From: Ornithodoros turicata
Taxonomy: Eukaryota; Arthropoda; Arachnida; Ixodida; Argasidae
Assembly: GCF_037126465.1 (NCBI RefSeq)
Contig: NC_088202.1
Location: 116,496,623 to 116,560,622 of the forward strand
Direction: 5' to 3'
Length of the DNA: 64,000 bases
In this document: piece by piece, positions 46,693 through 58,639 of the stretch
Layout: every line of letters starts with the position of its first letter
Position numbering within the stretch: position 1 is the first letter of the stretch
Notes under the pieces: model-generated
What the model was told of the DNA's origin: nothing
The model's input: the letters and a program-made list of their open reading frames with translations, nothing else
Database searches by the model: none
Program-made: the position numbers and the translations under genes

Positions 46693-49017
46693 TTACCATG
46701 TTTGTAGCTCAAACGTTTCTAGACCAGCAGTGGACAGGGTTTCGTCCCTCTCGGACTTCGAGAAAAAATAGAGCGTATATCTCCTTGTTTTTGTAATTCC
46801 TAATGAAGATCAATTATTTCAGCGTCAGGTACGCATTCCTGCGAATGTGAATCGGAAATACATCAACGTGGAATGCATGGGCCCTGGTAATTTCAGATGT
46901 ACGTGCTGCATAGGCAAACACAGCAGGAGGGAGAAAAAATGATAATGTTACTATGTAACTAACTTGCGTGGTCCTGACTCAACCTACATAAATTACACGC
47001 CACATACTGTCACTCCCGGTTTTAAGCAGTACGAGCCTAATTTCCTGCCCTGCCCCAGGAGTGTTTGTAAGCCGGTTATGCGGAAGATTATAGTGGAATC
47101 AAGTAGAATCCCCTCTATTAACCATTTTTGCGCCTCGAAGGCTCTCGTGCGCTGCGATTGTGCAAGCTCTGCGTCTGTGCTCTGCGTGCTTCCATGAATA
47201 TTAGAGGGCTACGTTCCCACCGAGACTATATCAACGTTTCGCTGACAGGGAACAATTCTTACCGCCTGCTCGAGGAATGCGTAGTACAGTTACTACGTCA
47301 GCTCGTGCGGTTGAAAAGAAAGGTTAGATAACTGTTACAGGAAAGGGAGGGTGCGCACTTTCGCCCAGCACATGTCCGTCTCCCTTCCTGGATGTGTTTC
47401 ACAGCAGTTTGCCCTCCGGACGACTCATTGTAGTGTCCGTACCAAAAAATGAAGGGGGATGCATCGGCGTTTCCTATTTGTACGAATTTGGGTGGAAAAC
47501 GTGTTACGGTTCCTGCGATAAGTGCGGGCAGTCACGCTAGGCGGATGCGTTCGTCGTACGGTGGTCCTTTCTATCCCATCAAACAAATCGCACGCCAAGC
47601 CTTGACATTGCGGTACGCGTTTGCGAACGCTGAGTAACGACCAAGTCTCAAGAACTTTCGACCAAGTCTCAAATTAAAACATATTTCATGGCGAAGTTTG
47701 TAAGCTTCCTTGCAAATTTTGCGATTTGCTCGCAAAAACCCGTCCACGAATCGGCAACATCCTCTGTGTATGATGTCACGGCCAGCACGTCTTGCAGGCA
47801 GGTCGTAGCAGCCGCCGTTCACGGCCGGGGTTAATATAGAATATTTTCGCCATTTGAACGATTTTTCAACTTCATATTTCACAGGGTGAATGCTTTAGTA
47901 CAGAGGAACAAATTGAAAATGTTTGTAGGCTTGTCAATTACCCTTTCATTGTCCCTTTAAGTGCTCGTGTTACTTTAGCTTTCATCCGGCGGTACGCTAT
48001 AATGTCAGGAAGTTGCCCTGTTCGACGAGGCGTTCTTTCTGGTTGGCGACGTAATTCCCTAAGGTGGTTAATTGCTGGAGAAAAGATAGAAGAAATAATT
48101 CGTAAGAAATGACGCTTTGTACTGTAGGCTTTTTAGCGCTAGCTCATAAAATCATATTAACTCATATGCACTCGGGTAGGTTCCAGTAGCCTAAGCGGAA
48201 GAACACCCCATGACAGCAATGGCATCATCATTCATAATTAAAGTGTTGTTGTTGCCGTTTTAATGCGCATACAATGAGACAGATCAGGCTTACAATGGTG
48301 GATAGGGACCTCTTGACGGTGGCAAATTAAGTCGACGGAATGGAACCTCCCTCTCATCCTGTTTTCCGTTTACAAACAGATGTAACAGGGATGGTGTTTT
48401 CAACATTGATAGTAAATGTATTCGTAGCCCTTTCGCTTTGACCTTATAGTCCGTATTGCTGCATTTGGTGAGGATAATACGTTTCTAGAGGCTGCCTATA
48501 GCCGCGAATCGCTAGATGCTGCAAGCGTACCTGCATGGAATCTCCGTGTGGACAGACTCGGCTCACTTAGCACTAAGTGTGCAAAACTCAGCTGCGTCCA
48601 GTGGATGCTTTCCTCAAGCTTGATCTGAAATTAGGCCCGTGTTCCGTCCGCTAAATCAAACCAAGGCCTTGCGATACCTGGGAATCCGCTTCGATGTCAA
48701 AAGGGAGACTTCGGGGGAAGGATAAAGTTTTCCCAAACTTTGTCCAGCGGGAAACTTGCGACAGAGCCTGTATTCAGGGCGCGCGGGCGTTGTAAGATCT
48801 TTGTGTCTTGCGACAGAATAAATTCTCTCTCTCTCTCTTACGACAGAATCCCACGGAAGCCACCGAGCTGTCGCCCTACGACCATCATACATGTGCACAT
48901 GGTTACATTGCAGTTCGAATATTGAATGATTTTGCAGTATGAGCGAGCTTTCGTGCCACGTACGGTCAATGTTTGCAGATATTTCCCAGAGTCACCTCTT
49001 ACGTCATTGCAAACTAC

Positions 49018-50200
49018 CACCAGCGGCGTGGCCGAGCGCGTTAAAGCGTATGCTCGTTAGTGGTAGCCAAGTTCGTGCTGAAGACTGCGGGGGGTAGGTT
49101 CGAATCTTACCACCGGGTGTGCCGTCTGAGGCTTTCCTTGGGTTTTCCGGCGCGTCTTGACCGACGAATGTCGGCACAGTCCCCCATTAAGTCGGCGCAG
49201 GACGCACACTAATACCCCCACTCTTTCCACCTGTCTTATCTCCATTCGTCTAGGTCTCTGGGCCGCTGAGAGTAGAGCACTGCACGGGCCCGGGCCCCCG
49301 ACCCGGCCCGGGCCCGACCCGGCCCGCGGGCAGGGCTGGGCTTGTTATTGGCTGTGTGCTCCGGGCCGGGCCGAGCCCGGGCCGACAAAATACGGCAGCA
49401 CCGCGGGCCGGGCCGGGCCCGGGCCGTTAAAATACGCCACCACCGTGGGCCGGGCCGGGCCCGGGCCGACAAATATGTTCCCGAGAGTCAGGCCCGGCCG
49501 GGCCACGCAGCTAATTCCACACATTGGAGACGCATTAGTTCATATCATCATGCGCTTGCGTCATTCCTGTGCATATTTTGCAAAGACAAGCAAAGGGTAC
49601 TGCATTATGCATATGATTCGACCCTCTAGAACATTCTCCAAGCCACTTTACATTGCTCCTCACTCCTCATATATTTCACAATCACTTTGGCAAAGCTTGG
49701 TGAGAGGGATAGGGACTGGGAGAAGCAGTTTGTCGACAGCATGCTCTATCTCCGCAAAATCTTGACAGTGTAACGATAACGCCCCGTGCGTTCTGGATTT
49801 AATTTGGTCTCGTGCGGTTACGGTGTTAAACCGCCATCACTTGTATGTTTGTCTTCTCTCCTTATAAATTTACTTATAAATTTGTTTGATAATCGCCAGA
49901 AACGCGTACGTCGCGGCTGGAAATACTAGGCCGGGATCTACTCGCCGGGTCACCGGGCCGGGCCGGGCCGGGCCGGGCTCTATTTGCTTAGACGCCGGGC
50001 CGGGCCGGGCTCTAGTCACTGGGTCACCGGGCCGGGCCAGGTCGGGCCGCATAAAAATGTGAAGGTCCGGGCCCGGGTCGGGCCGGGCCATTTTTCGATG
50101 CGCCCGGGCCGGGTCAGGCCCGGAAAAGTCGGCCCGTGCAGTGCTCTAGCTGAGAGCCACAGTTGCTTCGCGGCGCTAACACGGAATAAAAAGAAAACTA
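49018..50200 (+). mobile_element. SINE-B, split by a hAT element
   Basis: The left part (49,018-49,272) has a tRNA-like A box (GTGGCCGAGCGCGTTAAAGC) and B box (GGTTCGAATCTTACC), then the SINE-B body. The right part (50,157-50,200) continues with AGTTGCTTCGCGGCGCTAAC and an A-rich tail. The insert between them is 49,273-50,148. Confidence 0.85.
49273..50148. mobile_element. hAT-type short DNA transposon with GGGCC-rich ends
   Basis: 876-bp element with an exact 8-bp duplication GCTGAGAG (49,265-49,272 and 50,149-50,156) and 18-bp inverted ends TAGAGCACTGCACGGGCC, identical on both sides. Each subterminal region (49,289-49,505 and 49,930-50,135) is an array of GGGCCGGGCC/CCCGGGCC motifs, far more GC-rich than the surroundings, whereas the middle is ordinary AT-balanced sequence. 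No transposase is encoded. Confidence 0.92.
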
Positions 50201-50509
50201 TCAATTTCCGAGTACGTTAAAACGTATAAGTTATGCAAGAATTTGTACCTGTGTGGGCGGCATCTGTAGACCGATAGTTCGATTATGTGTTTCATTAGTA
50301 CCATTGCCATAAGTACCATTGAAATCGCCATAAGTGTTTCACACCGGCATGAATTTGCGTACGGACTGCGTTATGTTTTCACCAGCGCAGCGTCGAGCAG
50401 CTTGCGCAGGTGGACGCAAAGAGGCTGTAGGTTACACCTTCACCCTCACTTGATGACAGTGCACACACCTTCAAGGACCTGCGTCACCCACTTGTATCCG
50501 CTCCTGGGA

Positions 50510-50775
50510 CCAGCGGCATGGCCGAGCTGATAAAGGCCAAGGTCGCGCTGAAGACTAGGAGGAAGAGTGACGAAATCTGGGCTTGTTGGTATGAGACCAT
50601 ATTGCTGCTGAGCGCTATAAGACGAGGACTTAAGAAGGAACACAACACATGCGCAACTAGGAGGAAGACAGTACCGCACCCCTGACTCCTTCCTACTGTC
50701 CTCTCTCCATTTGTCGATGTCTGTACCGCGCTCATAGACCCAGTTGCTTCGCGGCGCTAACATGGAAATAAAAAA
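50510..50775 (+). mobile_element. SINE-B copy, rearranged
   Basis: Has GCGGCATGGCCGAGCTGATA (A-box side), GCGCTGAAGACTAGGAGGA, and the family 3' end AGTTGCTTCGCGGCGCTAAC with an A-rich tail. The B-box half is disrupted and the AGGAGGAAGA segment occurs twice. Confidence 0.75.
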
Positions 50776-50863
50776 AATCAGTTGCGGGATAGAGCTGGTT
50801 AGAACCGGTGATCAGCTTTCAAATAAACGTGCGATCTTTGAAATAAAAAAACAAAGAAGTTTT

Positions 50864-50935
50864 GTCTTGCTTAGTCAGTAGCGCACGAGACTATTAATCT
50901 CGGGTTCGTGAATGCGTGCCTCGCTTTGGGCGCCA
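50864..50935 (+). pseudogene. tRNA-Lys-like pseudogene ending in CCA
   Basis: 72 nt resembling tRNA-Lys (UUU/CUU group): TTAGTCAGTAGCGCA for the D arm, GAGACTATTAATCTC for the anticodon arm (usual CTT changed to ATT), a damaged T arm, and GGGCGCCA at the 3' end. Nuclear tRNA genes do not encode the terminal CCA, so its presence suggests a reverse-transcribed mature tRNA. The acceptor stem no longer pairs well. Confidence 0.6.
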
Positions 50936-51048
50936 AATTGTTGGATTTCCCATGTGGAACACAACCGGGATTCTTTGTCTGACCTGCTTAAACCTCAGCC
51001 GCTCCACTATAAAGTACGAATACAGCTATCTAGCATAGAGAAACATCA

Positions 51049-51206
51049 ATGAGTTTCACTGAATCGCTTTCGCTCAAACGATTCGCGAACGTTATCCCGG
51101 GTGACCAATGACAAAGGGAAGTGACTCAAAATGTTATCCTCCGGTTGAGCTGTGGCCAAACCGTTCGCGAATGGTTTGAGTAAAAACGATTCATCCAAAC
51201 TCCCCA
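51049..51206. repeat. Short fold-back element
   Basis: Inverted arms of about 45 bp share GAGTTT, TGAATCG, CTCAAAC and ATTCGCGAACG, with a loop of about 65 bp. Size and shape fit a small MITE or fold-back element; no TSD is certain. Confidence 0.7.
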
Positions 51207-51209
51207 AGG

Positions 51210-53337
51210 TATCATGAAGTCTAACCGTAGGGATATTCTTCATTTACCAGTGTCTTCCCCATTTCAAAGCCACTGTTATCATTGTTTATAAGGCGCCACA
51301 CGATTGTGACCACGTTCCTTGGCGTCTTTCACAGCACTTTCATGCGACAAGTACACGTCTAACGGGAAGTCGGCCGGGTTTGACATGGATGAATCGAAAC
51401 ACGGCCTAAGTTGCTTAGACGGGCCGTTCTCCATGATAGACGTTGCGCCATTTACTGAGATTTGAGCGCACATTAAATTACCCTCCTGTGGGCGACACTA
51501 ATCTTCTTACGCAATATCGTGGCATCGATCGTGACTATACTTGCCTACACTGTACAAGACAAAACATCGAATTATCATTGTTTTGAAAATGCTTCGTTGA
51601 CCAGTATATTTCCTTGTTGAGTGCTTTACTTCTTGACTTCGCGTCATCATCAGGAGGAGCTTCATCGCTCGAACGCGGACCGCAGGAAACCGGTGTGAAC
51701 AAGGTTTCTTCAGGGCCTCCGACATGAGTCCTACGGACAGCGGCCACCTAAGCGACCACCTGTGGCCCGCTACACAGATCCCTCGCGAACTCTATAGATG
51801 CACTGTGTTTCGGTAGTTATTTGCCTCTGTCAGCGTTCCTGCACGGGGTGTTGGGGAATCCACTTCGCTAACATATAGACGACTCGCAGCAGTACCGCAT
51901 GAAAAGCCCTTATAGGACTCAGCATACCGGCCACGCGACTACGTGGCCTTTCGAAATGCACACTGTCACACAGCATTGGCATGCTGGCGGCCCTGTTTTG
52001 AACTGGGTGTCATTCAGGTGCACCTTTTACAGTACCGGTAAGAATAACGCAGAACACTGAGCTCATGGGGGGGGGTCATCCATGGACATTCTCAAAGTCA
52101 TGCACTCCTGCGTTTGCTATGCAAGAGCGCGCACATTCTTCGTGCCCATACAGAGAAGCACGTACCGACCAACAACAAGGCGTACTGAAAAAGTTACGCT
52201 TGGAATGCCTTTTCATATCTACATAGTTCACAGTAAAGAGATCCGAGCTTGGGAACTTCATAGCACTTTGATATACTCAGCCGTTTCCGCTCCACGAACA
52301 TTTCATACAGCCACCGTTCCCCTTTCCCATTCTGCGTCGTTTTTTTTTTATCGTAACGTTATTTTAATCTCCACATTCTTTCCCTCATGTATGTTTTAGC
52401 ACCCCCATCTGACCCGCCCCAGTCCGCACTAAACGGCGGGGAAGCGCAGTAAGACTAGCGTACCCAAGGTGGTCACCCCATTTCCCATTGTCTGGAAATA
52501 ATGGACGCTCTTATCGGCAGCAGACACAGCGCGCCAAGCAAGCGAGCGAGGTGATGAGTACAATCCGGCAATCTCTTTTCTGTTTCTTTTCCTTTTTACT
52601 CTTCATTCATTTTCTTCCTCCGCCATTACTTCTTCGTTATTTACTGCCTCCCGCCCCTTTTGCTGAGCTATACACATATGTATCTATATATTTCAAATCG
52701 AGCTGGTCTCAGTTTTTTTTTTTTTCTCCAGGACTATTTTTTTTTTGTCGCACTAAACCCCAACGAAAGGATGAAAGGCGAAAAATTGATCAAGAAGTGT
52801 TGACGGGTTATGAAGGAGGGAAAAATGAGAGGCGCCTGATAAAACCGGAATCTTGTTTTACAGGCGAAGAAAAAAAATGTCGTTGCGATGAATACCAAGT
52901 GGGATGGAAGGAGTGGGTGTGAAAGCGAGGAGGTGTTCGCTTTTGTCAGCGTTCCCCCTGCTTTACTCCGATGTCGCGAGCGATTGATTAATGTCTGCCA
53001 TTGTGCGGCTCCTTGCTTGTGGGGCTCAAAAGGATGTCGTCGTCTTCCTCCGGTATACGTTATAAGTTGTCTTCTGGGGACTTTCGTCGTTCTGTTGATG
53101 CAATTCAGCGTTAAACATCATCCGCAACATGTCGCATTTTAGTGGGTCAGGTTGCAGCCCCAGGCAAAATGGTGAAGGTGGGTGTTCCTTGACAAGAGAT
53201 GGAATTGAATGCTTCTTGAAATCAAGCTGTATTGAAAGGAAATGAGCGTGGACAGACAATCGGGCGAACAGTGTGCGCACATGCATCGTAATGAAAGATA
53301 AACAAAAAGCTTTGTTTTAGCGACTATATGTATATTG
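51210..53337. other. Unassigned DNA
   Basis: T-runs occur at about 52,710-52,746. Short frames show no recognisable domain. No gene is supported. Confidence 0.4.
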
Positions 53338-53430
53338 GGTGTTTCATCACCACAGGCGATACTCTACCCCATTTGTTGGGAGTAATTTGGGTAAAATATA
53401 ATGACGAACCTCACAGTGAGGATGACCGAA
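53338..53430. repeat. Dispersed repeat (AACAACAACTTT family), truncated copy 3
   Basis: Shares GTTTCATCACCACAGG (compare GTTTCATCGCCAGGGG at 46,601), GATACTCTACCCCATT and GTAATTTGGG with the copy at 46,565. Confidence 0.65.
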
Positions 53431-54126
53431 GCCCTACATTATCCAGAAAGTTTAGTACTTCCTTTAGAGCAGCGCGTTGATGGGTTCTATTGTACCGTGG
53501 ACCAGGTAATTTTGGTGTACTGAGAAAGCCAAAGCCTAGCTGATTTACAATAATAGAAATGTCCTGCTGGCTGTGGGATAATTTTGTGCCGTTTTTATAT
53601 CACCCTAGATGATACGGAATTGTCGGAATTTGTAGAAGTTCGTAACGAGGCATAAATACGTTTGTATACGAAAGCAGCAAGCGATCGGTAACAGAGCACA
53701 TCAGGGAAGTGTGGTCGACAGTCCTTTTACTAGTACTCTATTAGCGGGTATACAGCAGTAAAAAAAAAAGAAAGAAATCAGTTCTTTGATGAATCCCTTA
53801 GAGGTCCTGTGAGTGCACGTACAGTGCTGGACAGAAGGTTACGGAACACGCCCCGGCGCATTCCTTCCTGTGTGTGACACGCTAGCAGCGAATGGGACCT
53901 TACGGACTTACAGACGTGTGCCTAGGTAAGCGAGTCACGTGTTTGCAAGTCCGTACAGTACCATACGATGCTAGCGTGTCACTCAGAATAATCAAGAATC
54001 GAACCCATTGCACTACGCTGGCGTCGCGCTCTCCTCAACACACCAATTCCTTATTCATGAAGACGCGTGCACACATTCACTCTGGAGGCATTCTCCAATT
54101 CATTTTTCGTCGCAGAGTCACACAAC

Positions 54127-54291
54127 TTCACATTTCCTGGGTTTTCCTCAGCCGTTTTCAGACATATGTCGGCACAGTTCCCTTCGAAGTCGGCCCAGGA
54201 CGCACATTCCCCCAGGGCGTTAGTCGTGACTTTGCCCACCTCTGTGAGGCCGACAACGGCGAACCCTTTCACCATCCACCACCACCTATAG
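54127..54291 (+). mobile_element. SINE-A, 5'-truncated
   Basis: Well-preserved 3' body: TGTCGGCACAGTTCCCTTCG, AAGTCGGCCCAGGACGCACA, AGGCCGACAACGGCGAACCC and a CAC/CAT tail. No tRNA-like head. Confidence 0.85.
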
Positions 54292-54299
54292 AACGTGAA

Positions 54300-57200
54300 G
54301 CGTGTATCTGTAAAGCGTGCTTTGCCTGCATGACTTCAGCGCACGCAAGAAAGCCAACATTACTATCACTTGGTCCATACTGCACTTCGCGATAGCGTCT
54401 ATTCGTGATCTGATTTTCATGTTTCGTATTTATTTATTTTATGCATACAACTCCACAAGACCTTCAGACGTAATAGGTTCATTTTCAAGTTGCACATAAA
54501 CGAACCGATACTCCTTACTTAAAAGGTGTCGCGTATGAACAGCCTTGAGTGGGTGGCGTGTGTGTGTCTACGTTGATCTATGTATTTGTGTGGTTTTCAT
54601 TCGTCCCCTCTACTATATGTGCTATTAATACGGTTCCACATATTATTTGGACGGCCTTGACGAAACTTTATATCACGATAACATTTTCTTATGTCTTATA
54701 TCACGATTTAACATTTTCTCAGAACATAATTGTGCCGTTTTTTACACCAGCTTACCGCCAAGGAAAGACAGACTCCATTTCGTCGACATCGCTATTGCTG
54801 TTTCGCCACAGATAAACCATAAAAGGGAAAGCAGTAGCTTTTACGTACTTTGTATCACCACTTCATTCACACAAGCTCACACTCTAAAGATAAGTGACAC
54901 ATTATACACAATCTTACGAAGAGCAAGGGAAATTGCGATTAAGAGAAGACATCCTCCTTAAGATCTTTTTTAACCACTAGGTAGAAAGTAACGGCACACG
55001 ATAATTCAACAACATGATTTAACGTAGCGAGCGGCATAAATGGTTTTTCCTACGTTTCGTCCATTGAATGCGAAGATCCTCTGTGTTTATTTCATCTTTC
55101 TACTACAGAGGGAACTGCAGTTTCTACGACCACGAAACTAAAGACGTGATAGCACTAAGAAAGCGAGAAGAAAATTGGCGTAGGGAATTGTGCCGGTTCC
55201 TTGAGCCATCTGTCTGTTTTTCCGTCGGAATGGCTCTCCGCTAATTAAACGCATGACATTAAGCTTCCAACGTAGTAAGTCCATGAGTAAGAAAGTAACA
55301 AATGTCATTTATGCTACATAATTATTAGCTTAGTTTGACTTGGTCTCGTGGGTTTTCTTTTCGTCTTCTTCTTCTTCTTCTTTTTTCTTTTTACTTTGCG
55401 CCAGTGTCTTACTTTTTTGACACGGTCGTCGTTTCTCGTCGTATCGAGATATATGTTCTCCCAAGTAGACAAATACTTTCCACGCTTTTATCACGCCACA
55501 CACTGACAGTTAGTAGCAGCTTCAATTCATTTTTTCCGCGCTTCGTTTCTCTCCACACTCGCGCCTGTAACACGCACAGTACTGTGACGAATACTGGCAA
55601 CTCTGTCGCCGTCCTCCCCCTTCTGTCGAAAGCTGTATTCTGTTTCAGTGTAGGATTTCAAGAGGATTATGTTTACAAAGGAGGGAATAGAGAGAAAGAA
55701 GAACAATAAAACATAAGGCACACGCGTGGGGGTAAACATTTCGCAGAAGTGTCGAGAACGAAAACCACCAACACGTGGTGTGACAACTGCGTTCCTGATT
55801 GATTCATCTGACGATTCTATTACACAGGAATTATTGCACAGCAGACAATATATCACGTACCCTAGAAGAACGTGACATACTGCAACGTCGATTGAATTGA
55901 TAAGCATGGCATTTCATATCCTTTGGTCAGAATCCTGAAATTCCCGACCGTCGTCACGCTTACTTTAATCTTTTTTTTTTTCTTGCTCAGAAAAACGAGC
56001 TGAGCTGTCTTGTGGCATAACTCGTAATGTACAGTCGAATAAAACTTCAGCTGTGACACACGCACAATAATAACAAATAAGGTCGAATAAGTGAATATTT
56101 TTTTTTCTTTATTTATGCCTTGGTTTTCTCCCTCTCCGTCGTGCGTGGGCGACATGTGCGCTGCTATATACAAAGACGAGAAGAGCCGTAAAATGCAAAT
56201 ATAGTAAATACACAGGAGTTGGCTGCTACCAAATGTTACCGCGCGTATCGGACTATTAATATTACATGATGCATTTGGATACGCAATTCATTGGACACTT
56301 TTACAATCCGATTACACGCCAGGGACGGTCGTCGTATGTGCATATGTCATAATCTGTTAAGCCTCTGTCCAGATTTACAAAAAGCACCCTGGCAAATGGA
56401 CTGTGACGGGGGATTAGGATCGCAGAGAGACACGTCTTTCTTCGTTTTACGAGTCCGGATTACGAATTGACGGCTTCAATCCCGTCGTCGGCTCGTATTC
56501 AAAATGAATTTCGCTTTTTAAGGCCCCTTATCTTGGGTGCGCGATTCATTCCACCCTCGTTCGACAGGCATCGCCAATAAGCAAGCGATGGAGAAGCTAA
56601 AAAAGAAAGTCTAAGGCTCTCGCCGATTCCGTGTCGCTATGATGTCGCATTGGAAGTTTCAAACTATTAAAGGTCGCATTGGAAGTGGAATTGAAAAGCG
56701 CGCATAAGTCGCTCAGAATAATGCCGAAAGGGAGCGCTACAGTACAGGCGCGAGACGTTGGGACTTCTATTTAAAATGTACTTGGAGTGATTTGAAGCAA
56801 TACAATTTACAATTACTGCAATAGGTCGTGCAAGGCAGGCGAGAAAAACACGAATCCCAGTGGTATCTGTCGAGAACCGCGGAATGACTTCCGATGCATC
56901 AACTGATTATTCTACTGTGATTACTTTTCCCAAGGAAGCAGGCTGCGCCGCGAAATGTTTCGTGTAGTAACCACACGTTTTGTGCGGGGCAAAGTCAGTG
57001 GCTGCGGCATCGGTACCCGCACAGCCGACCGCTCAACGTTTGCTCAAGCAGTGGCATTCGTATACGTTGACCACGAAAAAGGTGCGTTCTCTAACCAAAG
57101 CAGTTCAACGTCTTCATTGTATATATAGTTAGGCTGTACATCGGCGACGCGGACATACAACCTGTGTCCGAGTTCTGCTTACAGAAAAGAGAGAGAAAGA

Positions 57201-58525
57201 AAGAGAGAGCATTCACACTCAGTGTTATATAGATTTAAATAAACTCTTGAAATATGTGGAATGCAGTAAGCTTTCAAGGCTGGTCTGGTGGCGCGCAGCA
57301 AAATAATAAGTCTGAATATGTTTGGTCGTTGGTTGTTCCATGAAATGCATGCCTATTTATCTGTTCAGTACACCAAGCAACATAGCCAATAACACATTTC
57401 TCGCCTTTCGACGGTCGTCGACTAGCTACTCTGACCGTGAAGAAAACAATAACGGACGTTGAGTTCCAGTAGATCGCGGCCGTGTTCTGTTGATAACCTT
57501 GTTTGGAGATTTTTTTAAAAGATAACACTGCTCAAGTCACAGGTCTTTTGCCTGAACTCAAATTTATTTCTTTCGTGGCCATAGTATATTTTGTGCAAGT
57601 GCGACGAGGATCTGTACATGCATGCAAGTAATTAGCCAAACAAGCACAAGTAATGGAGAGTGAGGAATTTCCCACGCCGACAGCGGAACGCCAATGGGGC
57701 CAGCCACCACAACACACGGGTGGACTGTCGGCAATAACAGTAAGCCCCGTTCGAACCTACAGATCTACCATGTAATACCGGATGTGGGTTTTACGTAATT
57801 TTGCTGAGGACATCACAGAAATAAGGATTACATTTCGAGATGTAAACGAAATATACAATGAACGTGGTGCCACACGTGATAGAGACCGAAGAGTGGAACG
57901 GAGACAGTGATAAAGTAATTACATCAAAAGAAGAATTTTAAAAAAATATATATTTATCGTTATTTGGGTTACCCCAGCGATGTCTGCAGTGAAACCGGTT
58001 ACTCGATAATACTTATTACAATATTTAGCAGTTTGGAATGCGTAGTTTAATAGTGAACGGGAAGGTGGCATTGTTTGATGTTCCATATTAATGGTCACGG
58101 CTTTCTCGATGGATGATTTTTCTTGTACAGACACTGGCGAACAGGCACCCAATTCTGGCAATAATGTTTATCTCAAGAAGAACGTTTCGTAGACTATATT
58201 TCTTAGAACCGACATAATCTCTTTTCGTTATCATAAAGATATATACAGCGAATGTCCGTCTGAAATGTACGCTCCAATGTCAATGCATGTACGATACCAC
58301 AACGCAGGTTGAACCCCGAAAGCTGTGGAGCCCCGGAATGGGGTATGTAGCCCTTAGATTCGCGCCGCACCACACACTGCGCACTTCGTTTGCGTTATGT
58401 CCGATGAGTGTCGCCTATTGAAGCACGTTCCATGCTCGTGTTTCCGCGTTCCAAGGCCCGCGATGTTGCGTGCGATCCGTTGTTCACAGTGAGTTCATGG
58501 AGCACAATCCCTGTAGTTACGTCTG
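54300..58525. other. Unassigned DNA, probably downstream or intronic to the Beat gene
   Basis: No exon, repeat or element could be supported. A (TTC)n run is at 55,366-55,382 and a GA-rich run at 57,186-57,208. AATAAA followed by CTCTTGAAATATG near 57,238 could be a polyadenylation site on the plus strand, without other support. Confidence 0.35.
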
Positions 58526-58638
58526 TCACTTGGTGATTGTAATCCAGGGCGCGCTGCGTTGGAGCACGAGAATTGCCAGGCACACGACCAACAGCAGTCG
58601 TTGGCAGCTGTCACCGCTGAAGGTTGCCCGCGCTCCGG
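58526..58638 (-). CDS. Candidate terminal exon with hydrophobic tail (Beat gene)
   Basis: A strong minus-strand splice acceptor (CTGTATTTTCTTTTCAG, ending at 58,639) is followed by a phase-1-compatible frame: GARATFSGDSCQRLLLVVCL, then AILVLQRSAPWITITK and a stop at 58,526-58,528. The stretch LLLVVCLAILVL could be the C-terminal signal for a GPI anchor or a membrane segment, as expected at the end of many Beat and Ig-cell-surface proteins. The phase matches the donor of the Beat exon at 60,066, but direct joining would skip the second Ig domain that Beat proteins normally have. This could equally be a chance frame or an alternative last exon. Confidence 0.3.
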
Positions 58639-58639
58639 C

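Larger units (their letters stand above)
45010..49015. other. Unassigned DNA with repeats
   Basis: Contains a tandem duplication at 46,050-46,240, a dispersed repeat at 46,565-46,692 and a (CT)n run at 48,827-48,838. The 45,262 motif CAGGGTGTCCGCGCTG resembles a transposon end, but no partner was found. A TTAA-adjacent GTCCCTTTAA at about 47,952 resembles a Kolobok-like right end without a visible left end. Confidence 0.4.

Noticed and set aside
49157..49765. 202-codon open frame across the GGGCC arrays
   Set aside because: It overlaps the SINE-B/hAT junction and owes its length to GC-rich repeats that lack stop codons; no domain is visible.
55335..55709. Frame beginning with a signal-peptide-like hydrophobic stretch
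   Set aside because: The hydrophobic run comes from a T/C-rich simple repeat (TTC)n read as Leu/Phe; the rest matches nothing.
57160..57260. LTR or gene end with AATAAA
   Set aside because: A TATA-like motif, a GA run and AATAAA occur, but no TG...CA boundaries, duplication or partner LTR were found.
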